From: Methanosphaerula palustris E1-9c | GTDB taxonomy: Archaea; Halobacteriota; Methanomicrobia; Methanomicrobiales; Methanospirillaceae | Direction of reading: 5' to 3' | Length of the DNA stretch: 64,000 nt | Assembly (NCBI RefSeq): GCF_000021965.1 | Contig: NC_011832.1 | Coordinates: 2,521,242 to 2,585,241 of the forward strand | In this document: positions 44,075-52,888 of the stretch, one piece after another | How the letters are laid out: the number at the start of each line of letters is the position of its first letter | Position numbering within the stretch: the first letter of the stretch is position 1 | Translations under genes and position numbers: made by a program | The notes under the pieces: model-generated | What the model was told of the DNA's origin: nothing | Database searches by the model: none | What the model saw: only the letters and a program-made list of their open reading frames with translations

Positions 44075-44434
44075 ATGGTAGAATGTATCATTGTCAGTAC
44101 CCCATTTGTGCCCGGACATAAGATCACGAAGAACATTGGATTCACCTGGGGCCTGATCGTCCGGAGCCGGGGCCTCGGCGGGAACATCGTCGCTGGTCTC
44201 CGAACGATCACCGGAGGGGAGATCCACGAGTACACCCAACTTCTCAACGAATCGCGATCCCAGGCCCTCGATCGAATGAAGGATCATGCGACCGAGATGG
44301 GAGCAAACGCCGTCATCAGCGTCGGATTCGACTCTTCAGAGATCGGTCAGTCGATGACCGAAGTGCTGGCCTACGGCACCGCCGTTGTCATCGAACCCGA
44401 GACTGCCCCGTCCAACCCGGTCAGGTTGACCTGA
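44075..44434 (+). CDS. YbjQ/UPF0145 family protein
   Basis: A 119-residue pentameric beta/alpha protein of the YbjQ (DUF74) family. It opens MVECIIVSTPFVPGHKITKN, continues GLGGNIVAGLRTITGGEIHE, then ARxxA-type helix DRMKDHATEMGANAVISVGF, and ends VLAYGTAVVIEPE. Heavy-metal binding has been proposed for the family, but no conserved cysteines support that here. No partner gene is adjacent. Confidence 0.9.
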   Translation: MVECIIVSTPFVPGHKITKNIGFTWGLIVRSRGLGGNIVAGLRTITGGEIHEYTQLLNESRSQALDRMKDHATEMGANAVISVGFDSSEIGQSMTEVLAYGTAVVIEPETAPSNPVRLT

Positions 44435-44569
44435 TGGGAATAACCGAAACAGTCCGGTTCAGCATAGCCCGAGCATGAACGATCCGATCATCGCTGTTGC
44501 GATGAAGAACTGATAACCCTTTTTTTTATGATGGAAGGCACAGGACGATCCTGAAATAGAACGTCGACC

Positions 44570-45175
44570 ATGGTACTGCATACAGAGGTATGGAAGATGC
44601 AGGAGCAGATCGAAAGAATAATTGTGTATGTACAGACGGTCTTTGAGGAGTCCGGGTCGCACGGGTTCGACCATACCCTCCGGGTCACCCGGCTCTGCGA
44701 AGGCCTGGGCGAGGACGAAGGGGCTGATATGAGGGTCGTCCTCCCGGCCGCCCTGCTGCATGATATCGGACGCCCCCTCGAAGAGAAGCAGGGGATCGCC
44801 CATGAGAAGGCTGGTGCAGTGATCGCAGAGGAGTTCCTCAGATCGATCGGATATGACAAGACCCTGATCCCGAAGATCACGCACGCTATCCGAACGCACC
44901 GGTATCGCTCAGAGAACAGACCCGGGACCCTGGAAGCGATGGTCCTCTCCGATGCAGATAAACTGGATGCTATGGGGGCGATCGGGATCGCCCGGACGTT
45001 CATGCAGGCAGGGGAACGGAACAGGACGATGACAGACGCCACCGATCATATCCATGAAAAACTGCTGAAATTAAAGGGAATGATGTACACCAGGGGTGCC
45101 CGAGGGATGGCTGAGAAGCGACATACAGTGTTGAACAAGTATCTTCAGGCCTTCGAGGCTGAACTCTCCCATTGA
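44570..45175 (+). CDS. HD-domain phosphohydrolase
   Basis: A 201-residue HD-superfamily protein. Metal ligands are seen in SHGFDHTLRVTRL (His near 28), LPAALLHDIGRPLEE (HD near 61), then HAIRTHRY and SDADKLDAMGAIGI, which is the usual final Asp. Such domains hydrolyse phosphomonoesters or nucleotides. A start at 44570 (MVLHTEVWK) or the internal ATG at 44597 (MQEQIERII) are both possible. Not part of a clear operon. Confidence 0.9.
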   Translation: MVLHTEVWKMQEQIERIIVYVQTVFEESGSHGFDHTLRVTRLCEGLGEDEGADMRVVLPAALLHDIGRPLEEKQGIAHEKAGAVIAEEFLRSIGYDKTLIPKITHAIRTHRYRSENRPGTLEAMVLSDADKLDAMGAIGIARTFMQAGERNRTMTDATDHIHEKLLKLKGMMYTRGARGMAEKRHTVLNKYLQAFEAELSH

Positions 45176-45187
45176 ACGCCGACTGGT

Positions 45188-45953
45188 TCACCGAGAGAGC
45201 CAGACTGATAGGTCGGTCTGATCCAGACCCGGGCCGGTCCCTTTTCTGACCATCAGACCCTCATCCCGGGCGTACCGTGTCACTGCAGCGCTGACTGTCT
45301 GCCAGGAGATGATCGGGAACGGATCAGAGAATCCCCGACCGATCCGGTACCGAATCGGCCGCTCTACAGTGAAGGCCGGGTGCTCGCCAAAGACCAGCGC
45401 ATGGTTTGGAGCAGGTGAAGATCTCGAAGGCAGGAGACCCCTGGGTGAGCGATGCTGGCCTGGCGAACTGGGTGATCGGCCGTGTCCAGGTCCCCTGCCG
45501 GTCGAGCTTGAAGAAGCCCTTCCCCCCCTTCTTCCCGACCACCACCGGGCACGCCCGAAAGACGGGGTCACCGAGGAGGGGAAGATGTGTTTCGTCATCG
45601 ATATCCAGACAGCAGATCGTGTAATGATCGGCAGTCGGATAGTTCATGTCGATCGAGATGGAGAGGATCTCGGGCCCCCATCCCCTGACCCCCGGGATCT
45701 GCCAGAATTGTTCGATCGCATTGAGCCGTTCCTGCGTCGGAAGATGGAACGAATCCCGAACCTCCCGACCGAACCGCTCGCGGCCGAACCTTGAGAGGAG
45801 AACAGAAGCGGACGGGGGATTGTCCTGGTAGACGCCGTAGCGTGAGATCACCGAGACCGGACTCTTGGAGCGGGGCCGACACGGGATTGCAGTGATCCCG
45901 TTTATCGAAAGCCAGTCGAGGATCGGGCCGGCGATGAAGCAATGATGGTCCAT
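45188..45953 (-). pseudogene. Primase-polymerase-like gene with a frameshift
   Basis: The first part, read leftward from 45953, resembles the bifunctional primase-polymerase N-terminal domain: ITAIPCRPRSKSP, RYGVYQDNPPSASVLLSRF, the HYTICCLDIDDETH segment with its DxD, and VVVGKKGGKGFF. Near 45408 the frame breaks after FEIFT. The remainder, HALVFGEHPAFTVERPIRYR through to DQTDLSVWLSR, continues in another frame to the stop at 45188. A one-base indel joins them. It appears to be a solitary degenerate replication-type gene, unless the frameshift is an error. No mobile-element neighbours are seen. Confidence 0.65.
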
Positions 45954-45958
45954 GATCC

Positions 45959-46468
45959 CTACTCCTCAGGAGATCCCACCTCAGATGGCCAGATTGCGAT
46001 CAGCAGGATGGCGACCGCGCTACCGATGACTGACTCACAGAACCGAAGGCCCGCGTTGATGATCGGGTTCAGATCGGGATTCAGAAACGAGATCACCATG
46101 ATCACCCCGACCGTCAGGGCGGCGAGGCGAGGGTGACCCGGAATATGAAGTTCCTGGCAGATCAGAACGGTCAGGCCGATCATGATCGCCATCCCAAACG
46201 GGTTGAACGGCAGGAAGGAGAGGTAGAGCCCACTCATCACCGCCCCTACCAGTGAACCGAGGACCCGGAGCCATGCGTTGTCGATGGTGTCCTGCCGGGT
46301 CTCCTGCATTACCACGATTCCCGAGACCATCGACCAGAGCGCCCCGGTGGTCGTCATAATCGGGGTACCGGAGATCGATCCCGTGAGATAATACGCCCCT
46401 AAGTAGGCCAGCAGGGATACGAGCAGATACTGGACTGTGATGGTGATATACTGGACCTGCCCTCTCAT
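45959..46468 (-). CDS. FUSC-type membrane protein
   Basis: A 169-residue integral membrane protein with about five or six hydrophobic segments. The TTGALWSMVSGIVVMQETRQ then DTIDNAWLRVLGSLVGAVMS pattern is the conserved part of the FUSC/aromatic-acid-exporter families. It is far shorter than full transporters, having only the membrane domain, as in several archaeal homologs. Starts 5 nt after the primase-like gene end region on the same strand, possibly co-transcribed. Confidence 0.8.
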   Translation of the reverse strand: MRGQVQYITITVQYLLVSLLAYLGAYYLTGSISGTPIMTTTGALWSMVSGIVVMQETRQDTIDNAWLRVLGSLVGAVMSGLYLSFLPFNPFGMAIMIGLTVLICQELHIPGHPRLAALTVGVIMVISFLNPDLNPIINAGLRFCESVIGSAVAILLIAIWPSEVGSPEE

Positions 46469-46595
46469 GGTTTACCATACCTCTTCTCGGGCTTTCGGAA
46501 AAAATATCGGATCGTGTATCATCGGTCGGGCATGATCTCCTAACCGAGATGACAAAAAACGGAACTACTATCTACCCCCTGGGCCATCATCTTCC

Positions 46596-46979
46596 ATGCA
46601 TCAGCACCTACGTGACACCATCGGGCTCGGAATGGCCTTCTGGCTGATCGGGTACCTCCTCTCGCTCGTCCTCTACTTCATCCTGCCACCCGGGGTCATG
46701 GGCTGGATCCTCTTTGTCGTACTGACACCGGTGATGATCGGAGTCACCTGGCGGTGGTTCAGAGATCGGAACCTCCCGGTTACCTATTACCTGAGGGTCG
46801 CACTCACCTGGACCGCGATCGCGGTGGTGGGTGACTATCTCTTCATTGTGCACCTCTTCTCATCTCAGGGTTACTATCAGGCCGATGTGCTCGTCTATTA
46901 TCTGGTGACATTCCTGATCCCGATGGGCGTAGGAATTGGACTGAACCGGAAAGGCGATGAAGCCCGGACCACCAGATGA
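46596..46979 (+). CDS. Hypothetical four-helix membrane protein
   Basis: A 127-residue protein with four hydrophobic segments (about 12-30, 34-52, 68-87 and 97-117). No charged active-site pattern is seen and no family is recognised with confidence. It is single and converges on the winged-helix gene at 47200, with an array of GAACCC motifs between them. Confidence 0.65.
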   Translation: MHQHLRDTIGLGMAFWLIGYLLSLVLYFILPPGVMGWILFVVLTPVMIGVTWRWFRDRNLPVTYYLRVALTWTAIAVVGDYLFIVHLFSSQGYYQADVLVYYLVTFLIPMGVGIGLNRKGDEARTTR

Positions 46980-47038
46980 TCACCCGCGGTTCATCGATCT
47001 GTTGGAGAAAGTCAGATGGATCAGAACCATCGACGATT

Positions 47039-47130
47039 GGGTTCCTTGAGAACCCTCAAAATGAGAAAATATTTTAGTTGAGTCTGGGTTAGAACCCAGA
47101 ACCCCATAAAGAACCCATTTGAGAACCCTC
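47039..47130. repeat. GAACCC repeat cluster with two inverted repeats
   Basis: Within 92 bp the hexamer GAACCC occurs at 47050, 47092, 47099, 47111 and 47123, plus GGGTTC at 47039. The last three direct copies are spaced exactly 12 bp apart. Two hairpins are formed: GGGTTC-CTTGA-GAACCC (47039-47055) and TCTGGGTT-AG-AACCCAGA (47083-47100). The twelve-mer ttgagaaccctc occurs at both 47046 and 47119. The cluster lies between two convergent genes. A similar hexamer cluster surrounds the ribbon-helix-helix gene (42809-43076). Confidence 0.85.
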
Positions 47131-47199
47131 CTCAGGGGGACTGGAGATCATCCAATGCGGGATTTTTCCGGAAAACTGGAGAGACCCATCACCCAACAC

Positions 47200-47475
47200 C
47201 TACAGTCGAAACCCCGGGACCGTCTCAAAGAGGTTCTGATAGAGTCTGGAGAAGAGGGCGATATATTCGGGTGCCCGTTCGGTTGCAGCATAGGTGGTCT
47301 TCTCCCCTGCCAGTACTTTCAACAGGTATCCCCTGGTGACCAGAAACTCGAGATACTCCTGCCCGGTCTTTGAGTTGAGGTCACAGCGGTTGATGATCCC
47401 GGTGAATGACCTCGGTGTTTTGCAGAAGACAAGGATCTCCCAGTAGATCTCGTAGGGCGTCCTTCTTCCACTCAT
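47200..47475 (-). CDS. ArnR1-type winged-helix regulator
   Basis: A 91-residue archaeal winged-helix DNA-binding protein. The sequence PYEIYWEILVFCKTPRSFTG then INRCDLNSKTGQEYLEFLVT and GYLLKVLAGEKTTYAATERA is the typical small archaeal regulator fold. The C-terminal helix would mediate dimerisation. Its ATG overlaps the stop of the membrane-protein gene by 4 nt, so the two are one operon. Confidence 0.85.
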   Translation of the reverse strand: MSGRRTPYEIYWEILVFCKTPRSFTGIINRCDLNSKTGQEYLEFLVTRGYLLKVLAGEKTTYAATERAPEYIALFSRLYQNLFETVPGFRL

Positions 47476-48110
47476 GGGCTGTACTCCTCCATCATTCTCT
47501 GGAGTTCTTCTTCAGACCGGGCGATCTCCATCATCCTTCGATCCCAGACCGAGGAGTACTTCCAGAAGAGATACGAGTTGAGGAGGCTGACCAGACTCAT
47601 CCCCAGAGTGATCAGTGCTGAAGGGAGCAGCAGGGAATTGAAGAGATCGATGGTGAATGCCCCGGCGGTCAGCCCGAGGGATACAAACTCGATACTGTTC
47701 AGGATGCCGAGCACGAAGAAACAGACGCCACCAAGGGTGCATACCAGGATCATCTGTTCGATGACCGGTTTATTCTCCCGGTACTGGGTGATCATCCTGA
47801 CGATCAGCCCGGTGATCTCCTCCTCAGTGCCCTGGTCGGCCAGGGCGCTCAAGGCCTCCCGGATCTCCTGCACTCCACAAAAGATTCTGGCGCTCGAGGA
47901 GATCCATTTCAATCCCAGCAGGAATGCCAGGGCAGCCAGGACGAGGATCACCATTGAGACTCTGGGGGATCCTGGTATCGAAGTGACCTGCTGGACGATG
48001 GTGGAAACCCCAAAAGCTATCGCCAGAGCACCAAAAACCAGGTTCAACAGGGAGAGGAGGAAGAACGCTCGAAGTTCGTTCTCGAACCGTTCACGCACAT
48101 GCTTGTTCAT
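47472..48110 (-). CDS. Hypothetical membrane protein
   Basis: A 212-residue protein with four predicted membrane segments (about 17-40, 54-72, 125-145 and 152-180) and Glu-rich cytoplasmic ends (ARSEEELQRMMEEYSP). I chose the ATG at 48110 (MNKHVRERFENELRAF); the longer form to 48194 would add an unusual hydrophobic leader. It is coupled to the winged-helix gene, so a membrane sensor plus regulator pair is conceivable (inference). Family not recognised. Confidence 0.7.
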   Translation of the reverse strand: MNKHVRERFENELRAFFLLSLLNLVFGALAIAFGVSTIVQQVTSIPGSPRVSMVILVLAALAFLLGLKWISSSARIFCGVQEIREALSALADQGTEEEITGLIVRMITQYRENKPVIEQMILVCTLGGVCFFVLGILNSIEFVSLGLTAGAFTIDLFNSLLLPSALITLGMSLVSLLNSYLFWKYSSVWDRRMMEIARSEEELQRMMEEYSP

Positions 48111-48235
48111 CGCCGTATTCACTGGACTAATGGTAGGTCTGATGGTTATAAAAACGGCCATGAATCTGAAGTACATAGCAGCGTTCGCCGGCATCGAACG
48201 ATCAAAAAAGGGCTGGGGGGGAAAGGAATAGCAGA

Positions 48236-49315
48236 TTACAGCCCCTCGATGAACCGGAACAGACCCTGAGGAACCGTGATCTCAAACCGCGTACCCCTGC
48301 CGGGTTCACCGGTCTCCCGGATACTCATCCCGGAACTTTCGAGGATGTCATGCACAAAGGTGATACAGAAATCCTGTGCCCTGACGATCTCACGGGTGAA
48401 GAGATCCCGTTTTCTGCTACCGGATAGACCAGCACTGTTGTCCTCATAGGTGAGGCAGAGACCATCGGGCACCTCAGTACAGGTGATCCGGACCTCAGGA
48501 TTTGTGCTCTGGTTCTTCAGAGTATATTCGATCAGGAGGGAGAACATCCGGTCAAGGGTCGGATCACAGAAGAGTTCCAGGTGATCCAGATCGAGGTCAA
48601 TCCGGAGGAGAGTTACGCCAATTCTGGACCAGGCCTGATGGACTGCATCTTCAACACTCATCCACCGCCGGGGGAGCGAACCGATCTTCTGGTAATCCAT
48701 CGTGTACTGGAGCAGGTCATGGATCTGGCCAAGTAGTCGCTCCTCTGCCTCGATGAATGCCATGCCCTTCTCGTCCTGGGTCAGGTCCCGTGAAAGGTCG
48801 ACATATCCCCGGATACCACTGATCTTGTTTTGGATCTCATGCCAGGCGACAATGTTCATGAGATCGAGTTTCTTGCGAATGAGGGTGAACTGACGCTCCA
48901 TTCGTCTCCGTTCTGTGACATCGGAGATCACATAGGCAAATCGCGGATTCCCGCTCACCGATATACACAGATATCTGACCGTTGCAGAGAAGAAGTGCTC
49001 ATCGTCATCAAACCACTGGGTGTATTCAAAGGAGACCGGCTGGTCCAGGCGTCGACTCTCCTCACAGTGCTGAATCCAGGTTCGATTATTTCGGACGAGA
49101 TCATCGATTTCCGGTATGATCCGGGGTAGGGAGTTCCCCTTCTTCTGTTTCAGAAACCCGGAGGTGCAGGGATTATCAGATATATCAATGATATCAGTGT
49201 CCACGACTTCAGCAATTCCCCGAAAGAGACCCGGGGTATCAGTGATATTCTGAATGCAGGAACTGCAGTCCATCAGTGAATAATCTGCGCGCTTGCGATC
49301 GGTGACCATCATCAT
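48236..49315 (-). CDS. PAS-domain sensor histidine kinase
   Basis: A 359-residue cytoplasmic histidine kinase. An N-terminal PAS-like domain (about 25-140) includes SFEYTQWFDDDEHFFSATVR and FAYVISDVTERRRMER. The phospho-acceptor region is NIVAWHEIQNKISGIRGYVD near 165. The HATPase part has IEYTLKNQSTNPEVRI (N box), TYEDNSAGLS (G1-like, with DNSAG instead of DNGxG) and GEPGRGTRFEITVP (G2). It has no membrane segment. No response regulator is adjacent, which is common for methanogen kinases. An inverted repeat in the promoter (49335-49355) may control it. Confidence 0.9.
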   Translation of the reverse strand: MMMVTDRKRADYSLMDCSSCIQNITDTPGLFRGIAEVVDTDIIDISDNPCTSGFLKQKKGNSLPRIIPEIDDLVRNNRTWIQHCEESRRLDQPVSFEYTQWFDDDEHFFSATVRYLCISVSGNPRFAYVISDVTERRRMERQFTLIRKKLDLMNIVAWHEIQNKISGIRGYVDLSRDLTQDEKGMAFIEAEERLLGQIHDLLQYTMDYQKIGSLPRRWMSVEDAVHQAWSRIGVTLLRIDLDLDHLELFCDPTLDRMFSLLIEYTLKNQSTNPEVRITCTEVPDGLCLTYEDNSAGLSGSRKRDLFTREIVRAQDFCITFVHDILESSGMSIRETGEPGRGTRFEITVPQGLFRFIEGL

Positions 49316-49334
49316 TATGAATCACACACAATCC

Positions 49335-49355
49335 ACATTATCCCGGTGATAATGT
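49335..49355. promoter_or_regulatory. Inverted repeat upstream of histidine kinase
   Basis: ACATTATC-CCGGT-GATAATGT has perfect 8-bp arms, located 20-40 bp before the ATG at 49315 on the minus strand. Just beyond lies a TATA-like GATATACATT and two ttttaacg copies (49364-49385). It may be an operator or leader hairpin. Confidence 0.5.
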
Positions 49356-49548
49356 ATATCATTACCGTTTTAACGATTTTAACGCCATTAAAATAAATTA
49401 CGTCGTTGTAATCCCGGGGCTGAATACAACTGGAGACATCCTCATAACAGACACTCAATACCGCTGTCAGGAGGTGGATCCGAGGTGCCGATCCAGAGGG
49501 ATTTTCCATAGAGAAGAACAAAGTCCTCTTGGTTATCCGGTGCACACT

Positions 49549-50331
49549 ATGAGCGATCTCTTAAGCGTCATCTCAGCCTCTGAAAAGAGGCGCAATCTTC
49601 TGATTCTCCTGAACAGTGGACCAAAGGAATGGGATGAGATCAAACATACCCTCAATGTAACCTCCACCGGGATGCTCCCCCAGGTAAAAATTCTCGAAGA
49701 TGAACACCTTATCGAGAGAGATGGAAAGAACTTCTTCCTCACCCCGATGGGGAGGGTGCTGACTGCACAGATGATCCCCCTGATAAAAACAATGGATGTC
49801 TTTGATCGGGAGAAGAAGTACTGGCACGAACACTCCCTCGATGCACTCCCGTATGAACTCCTGCTCGATATCAGTGACCTCGGAAATTATAAGATCATTG
49901 AAAATTCTGATGAAGAAATCTTTGATATCACCACATTTCTCAACAATATTGCCACCTCAAAGACAGTGAAAGGGATATCTCATGCAGTGCACCCACGGTA
50001 CCCTGAATTCTTCTTAAACCTTGCAAAAACCGGTGTCGAAGCATCATTGATCCTGACCCCGGGAGTGTATAAGATCATGAAGGATAAGTACTACGATGCC
50101 TTTGAAGAGGGGTTACGCTACAAGACATCAAGCGTGTACGTATCAAAGGATGATATAAAATTCTCGTATACTGTCACGGACTCATACTTTTCGATCTCCC
50201 TCTTCTATAATAACGGTGTCTTTGACTCGAAGAACGACCTTATCAGTCGTGACCAGTCTGCACTTGCATGGGGAGAGCGTATCTTCTCATACTACAGAGA
50301 CCGGTCGGAAAAAATTGAGTCTTTGGATTAA
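49549..50331 (+). CDS. FilR1/DUF1724-type transcriptional regulator
   Basis: A 260-residue archaeal regulator. A winged helix-turn-helix (about 1-85; ISASEKRRNLLILLNSGPKE then EDEHLIERDGKNFFLTPMGR) is followed by the DUF1724 (FilR1 middle) domain (about 110-255; FDITTFLNNIATSKTVKGIS). In Methanothrix the FilR1 proteins take part in control of methanogenesis or filament formation; here the target is unknown. The ATG at 49549 is chosen, giving MSDLLSVISASEKRR. It converges on the prenyltransferase with a 4-nt overlap of the ends. Confidence 0.9.
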   Translation: MSDLLSVISASEKRRNLLILLNSGPKEWDEIKHTLNVTSTGMLPQVKILEDEHLIERDGKNFFLTPMGRVLTAQMIPLIKTMDVFDREKKYWHEHSLDALPYELLLDISDLGNYKIIENSDEEIFDITTFLNNIATSKTVKGISHAVHPRYPEFFLNLAKTGVEASLILTPGVYKIMKDKYYDAFEEGLRYKTSSVYVSKDDIKFSYTVTDSYFSISLFYNNGVFDSKNDLISRDQSALAWGERIFSYYRDRSEKIESLD

Positions 50332-51155
50332 CCCACAACACACGCCCTGATGGTCAGTCCGATGATCGGCTCCCAGCTGATCACAAACTCCCTCATCTTC
50401 CTGAAGATAAGTGAGGGTCTGTCTTCAAAGGATGAGGAATAGACCATCAGAAACGCGATAGTGACCACCAGGCTGAAGAGCAGGATGATCCATTCACTCC
50501 GGATGATATGGAGGTTCAGCGCGTAGATCATCACGCCGTACAGCCCCAGCAGGATCAGGATCAGCACACCTCGGGTCATATTCTCCCCGAGACAGGCCGG
50601 CAGGGTCCGGATGCCTGCCATCATGTCCCCCTTGACATCCTTGAAATCGTTCACACAGGAGTTGACGAAGACTCGCGATCCATAGAAGAGGAAGATAATA
50701 CCGACCGTCACGAGACTGGTGGTCCACTGACTGATGATCAGGGCGATCGTTCCTCCCCAGGTGATCCCGACGATGATGTTCTTTACGCCGACACTTCCTT
50801 TGAGTTTGATCGTATGGGACCCGATCCGGATCCCACGGGTATAGAAGTACCCCACGATAAAGGGGAAGAGAGGTGCGAGGTATATCCCGTCCATGCCAAG
50901 GATCGACGCCCCCAGAAGAAATGTCACGGCACTGGCGATGAGACCGGCATTCCGGTTTGCACCACACAGTTCACTCTTATTGATCGCATCCTCTTTACAG
51001 TCGAGGGCACGGTCCAGTGTATAGGTGGAGTAGATGATCAGTATACAGGCACAGTATACCGGTATTCTCATAGCAAGACCTGCGAGGAGGAAGGCAATGT
51101 GCAGCCGAAGTCCCCCTGATAGTGCGACAACTGTGGATGAATTCAACAGTCGCAT
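50328..51155 (-). CDS. UbiA-family prenyltransferase
   Basis: A membrane prenyltransferase with about eight hydrophobic segments. The first Asp-rich motif is in YTLDRALDCKED near 45, and the second in NDFKDVKGDMMAGIRTLP near 172. These bind Mg-prenyl diphosphate. In archaea the family includes geranylgeranylglycerol phosphate geranylgeranyltransferase and chlorophyll/heme O or menaquinone-type enzymes; this sequence does not decide the substrate. I chose ATG 51155 (MRLLNSS); an in-frame start at 51179 would add eight residues. An AT-rich leader with three attataa blocks lies upstream. Confidence 0.85.
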   Translation of the reverse strand: MRLLNSSTVVALSGGLRLHIAFLLAGLAMRIPVYCACILIIYSTYTLDRALDCKEDAINKSELCGANRNAGLIASAVTFLLGASILGMDGIYLAPLFPFIVGYFYTRGIRIGSHTIKLKGSVGVKNIIVGITWGGTIALIISQWTTSLVTVGIIFLFYGSRVFVNSCVNDFKDVKGDMMAGIRTLPACLGENMTRGVLILILLGLYGVMIYALNLHIIRSEWIILLFSLVVTIAFLMVYSSSFEDRPSLIFRKMREFVISWEPIIGLTIRACVVG

Positions 51156-51179
51156 CGTTGGTGTGGCAAAAGGAGTCAC

Positions 51180-51461
51180 ACCTTAAAAAATTTCTTGTGT
51201 TCTATTATTATAACCGCATTATAATTTTTTATCTGATTATAATCTTGCAGATTGACCCATCCATCATATCATCTGTATACCCAGTCACCTGACCTGATGA
51301 AACAGAACCACGAGGAAGAGTCGACTCATCTCCATCTCAGATTTGTCAGGAATATCAGAAAGCCTCATCTCCCATGAAAGGAGAATGAAGGCTCGATGAT
51401 CACACAGGGCATCATCAAAAAACTCTGGGATGAGACTGGAGTCGGAAACGTCGCCCTATGA
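51180..51461. other. AT-rich leader and spacer without a recognised gene
   Basis: Contains the probable promoter of the prenyltransferase (three attataa-like blocks at 51205-51245) and an unremarkable stretch with small ORFs only. Confidence 0.4.
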
Positions 51462-51665
51462 ATGGATGAAACGATGACCGTGGTGCCAGCCAACTATCCA
51501 GATGAGACCGCCGGAGAACGACCGATGGTCATCCTCAAGCCCATCGCCCTGGTGAATCAGTACGAACTGCTGGACTTCGCCCTGAACGATGAAGGATTAC
51601 TTGAAGAAATCGAACGGGTGGTCAGGACCGCCGGCGGCGTGATCACCCGGGGCCAGAGACAATAA
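51462..51665 (+). CDS. Small hypothetical protein
   Basis: A 67-residue acidic ORF: MDETMTVVPANYPDETAGER then VILKPIALVNQYELLDFALN and a short helical C-terminus. No family is recognised. No strong ribosome binding site is obvious, though the ORF is compact and has a protein-like composition. It ends just before the transporter gene end. Confidence 0.45.
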   Translation: MDETMTVVPANYPDETAGERPMVILKPIALVNQYELLDFALNDEGLLEEIERVVRTAGGVITRGQRQ

Positions 51666-51697
51666 AACCCTGGTCGGGGATGATCCCCGCTCTCCCA

Positions 51698-52888
51698 TCA
51701 GGTGGTGTCAGCCTTCCGGGGGACTCTGACGAGGAGAAAGAGGATGGCCGCGATGAGTATGATCACCGGGAAGAGGGTCAGGGTCGCGGTGAGGCCGAGA
51801 TGGTCGGCGACCGCTCCGGAGACCGATACACCCAGTCCGCCGGCACCCATCGCGATCCCCATAAAGAGACCCGAGATCATGCCGATCTGTGAAGGGATCA
51901 TCTCGTGAGCCATGGCGATGGTGACAGAGAACGACGACCAGAGCAGGAACCCAAAGGTCATGATGGCGGCGATCTGCGCGACCCCGTGGGTGAGAAGGAT
52001 CAGTGCGAAGGCAGGGATGGCTGCAAACGTGGAGACGACGACGATCGGCTTTCTGCCCAGACGATCTGATAGTATGCCACCGGTGATCTGCCCGGCGACG
52101 CCGGAGAGGAGCATGACGCTGACGAGCATCGTGGCCGTCAGGATCGGATAACCATTCAGGACCAGATACGTGGGGAGGAACGTCATCGTCCCGAAGGTCA
52201 CCCAGGCCCGCAGGGTGCTCCCGCCGAAGAGGAGGAGCACCGGCCGCCAGTTTTCATGGTCGGACATGGCAACCTTCCTGACGACCGGACAAGTATCAGG
52301 GATCGGACTGACGAGGAGGATCAGGGCACCGACCACCGCTGGAATGACCAGCCAGGTGACTGCAGGGATCCCTCCGAAGGTCAGCACCAGCCCCCCGAGG
52401 ATCGGGCCGAGTGCCTGTCCGAGGTTGCCACCTACGACAAAGAATGAGGTGATCCGCCCCCGGTCTCCCTGACTCGCGATCGCATCGACCTTGCAGAGCG
52501 CACCGGGATGGAAGGTGGCATGGCCGATACCGGATATCGCGACGCAGACGAGCAGGATCAGGTAGTGATCAGTGAGCTGACCGACGAGGGCAATGCCGAG
52601 GCCGGAGAGGAGGATCGAGAGGCCGACACTGACCCGGAACCCACGACTGTCGGCCAGCCGCCCGAAGACTGGCTGGAGGAGTGACGAGATCAGACTGTGC
52701 ATCACCGGCAGGAGAGCTGCCTGGAAGTAACTGTAGCCCATCGTCGTGATCAGCACCGGCTGCAGGGCCATCAGCACCGGTGCATAGATATCATTGATCA
52801 GATGGGCCAGTGCCAGTTCAGAGATCTCCTTTAGCCTGGCGGAGGTCCGGGCCGGCCGGGTCTGCCCGGTGCCCGGTTCTGCCTCCAT
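51698..52888 (-). CDS. Major facilitator superfamily transporter
   Basis: A 396-residue 12-helix MFS exporter. The first half has NDIYAPVLMALQPVLITTMG and a GRLADSRGFRVSVGLSIL A-motif near 80; the second half has GGILSDRLGRKPIVVVSTFA near 270. The sequence resembles fosmidomycin-resistance-type drug exporters but substrate cannot be assigned. It is directly downstream of a MarR regulator (0 nt gap), so it is probably controlled by it and by the inverted repeat at 53397-53435. Confidence 0.9.
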   Translation of the reverse strand: MEAEPGTGQTRPARTSARLKEISELALAHLINDIYAPVLMALQPVLITTMGYSYFQAALLPVMHSLISSLLQPVFGRLADSRGFRVSVGLSILLSGLGIALVGQLTDHYLILLVCVAISGIGHATFHPGALCKVDAIASQGDRGRITSFFVVGGNLGQALGPILGGLVLTFGGIPAVTWLVIPAVVGALILLVSPIPDTCPVVRKVAMSDHENWRPVLLLFGGSTLRAWVTFGTMTFLPTYLVLNGYPILTATMLVSVMLLSGVAGQITGGILSDRLGRKPIVVVSTFAAIPAFALILLTHGVAQIAAIMTFGFLLWSSFSVTIAMAHEMIPSQIGMISGLFMGIAMGAGGLGVSVSGAVADHLGLTATLTLFPVIILIAAILFLLVRVPRKADTT

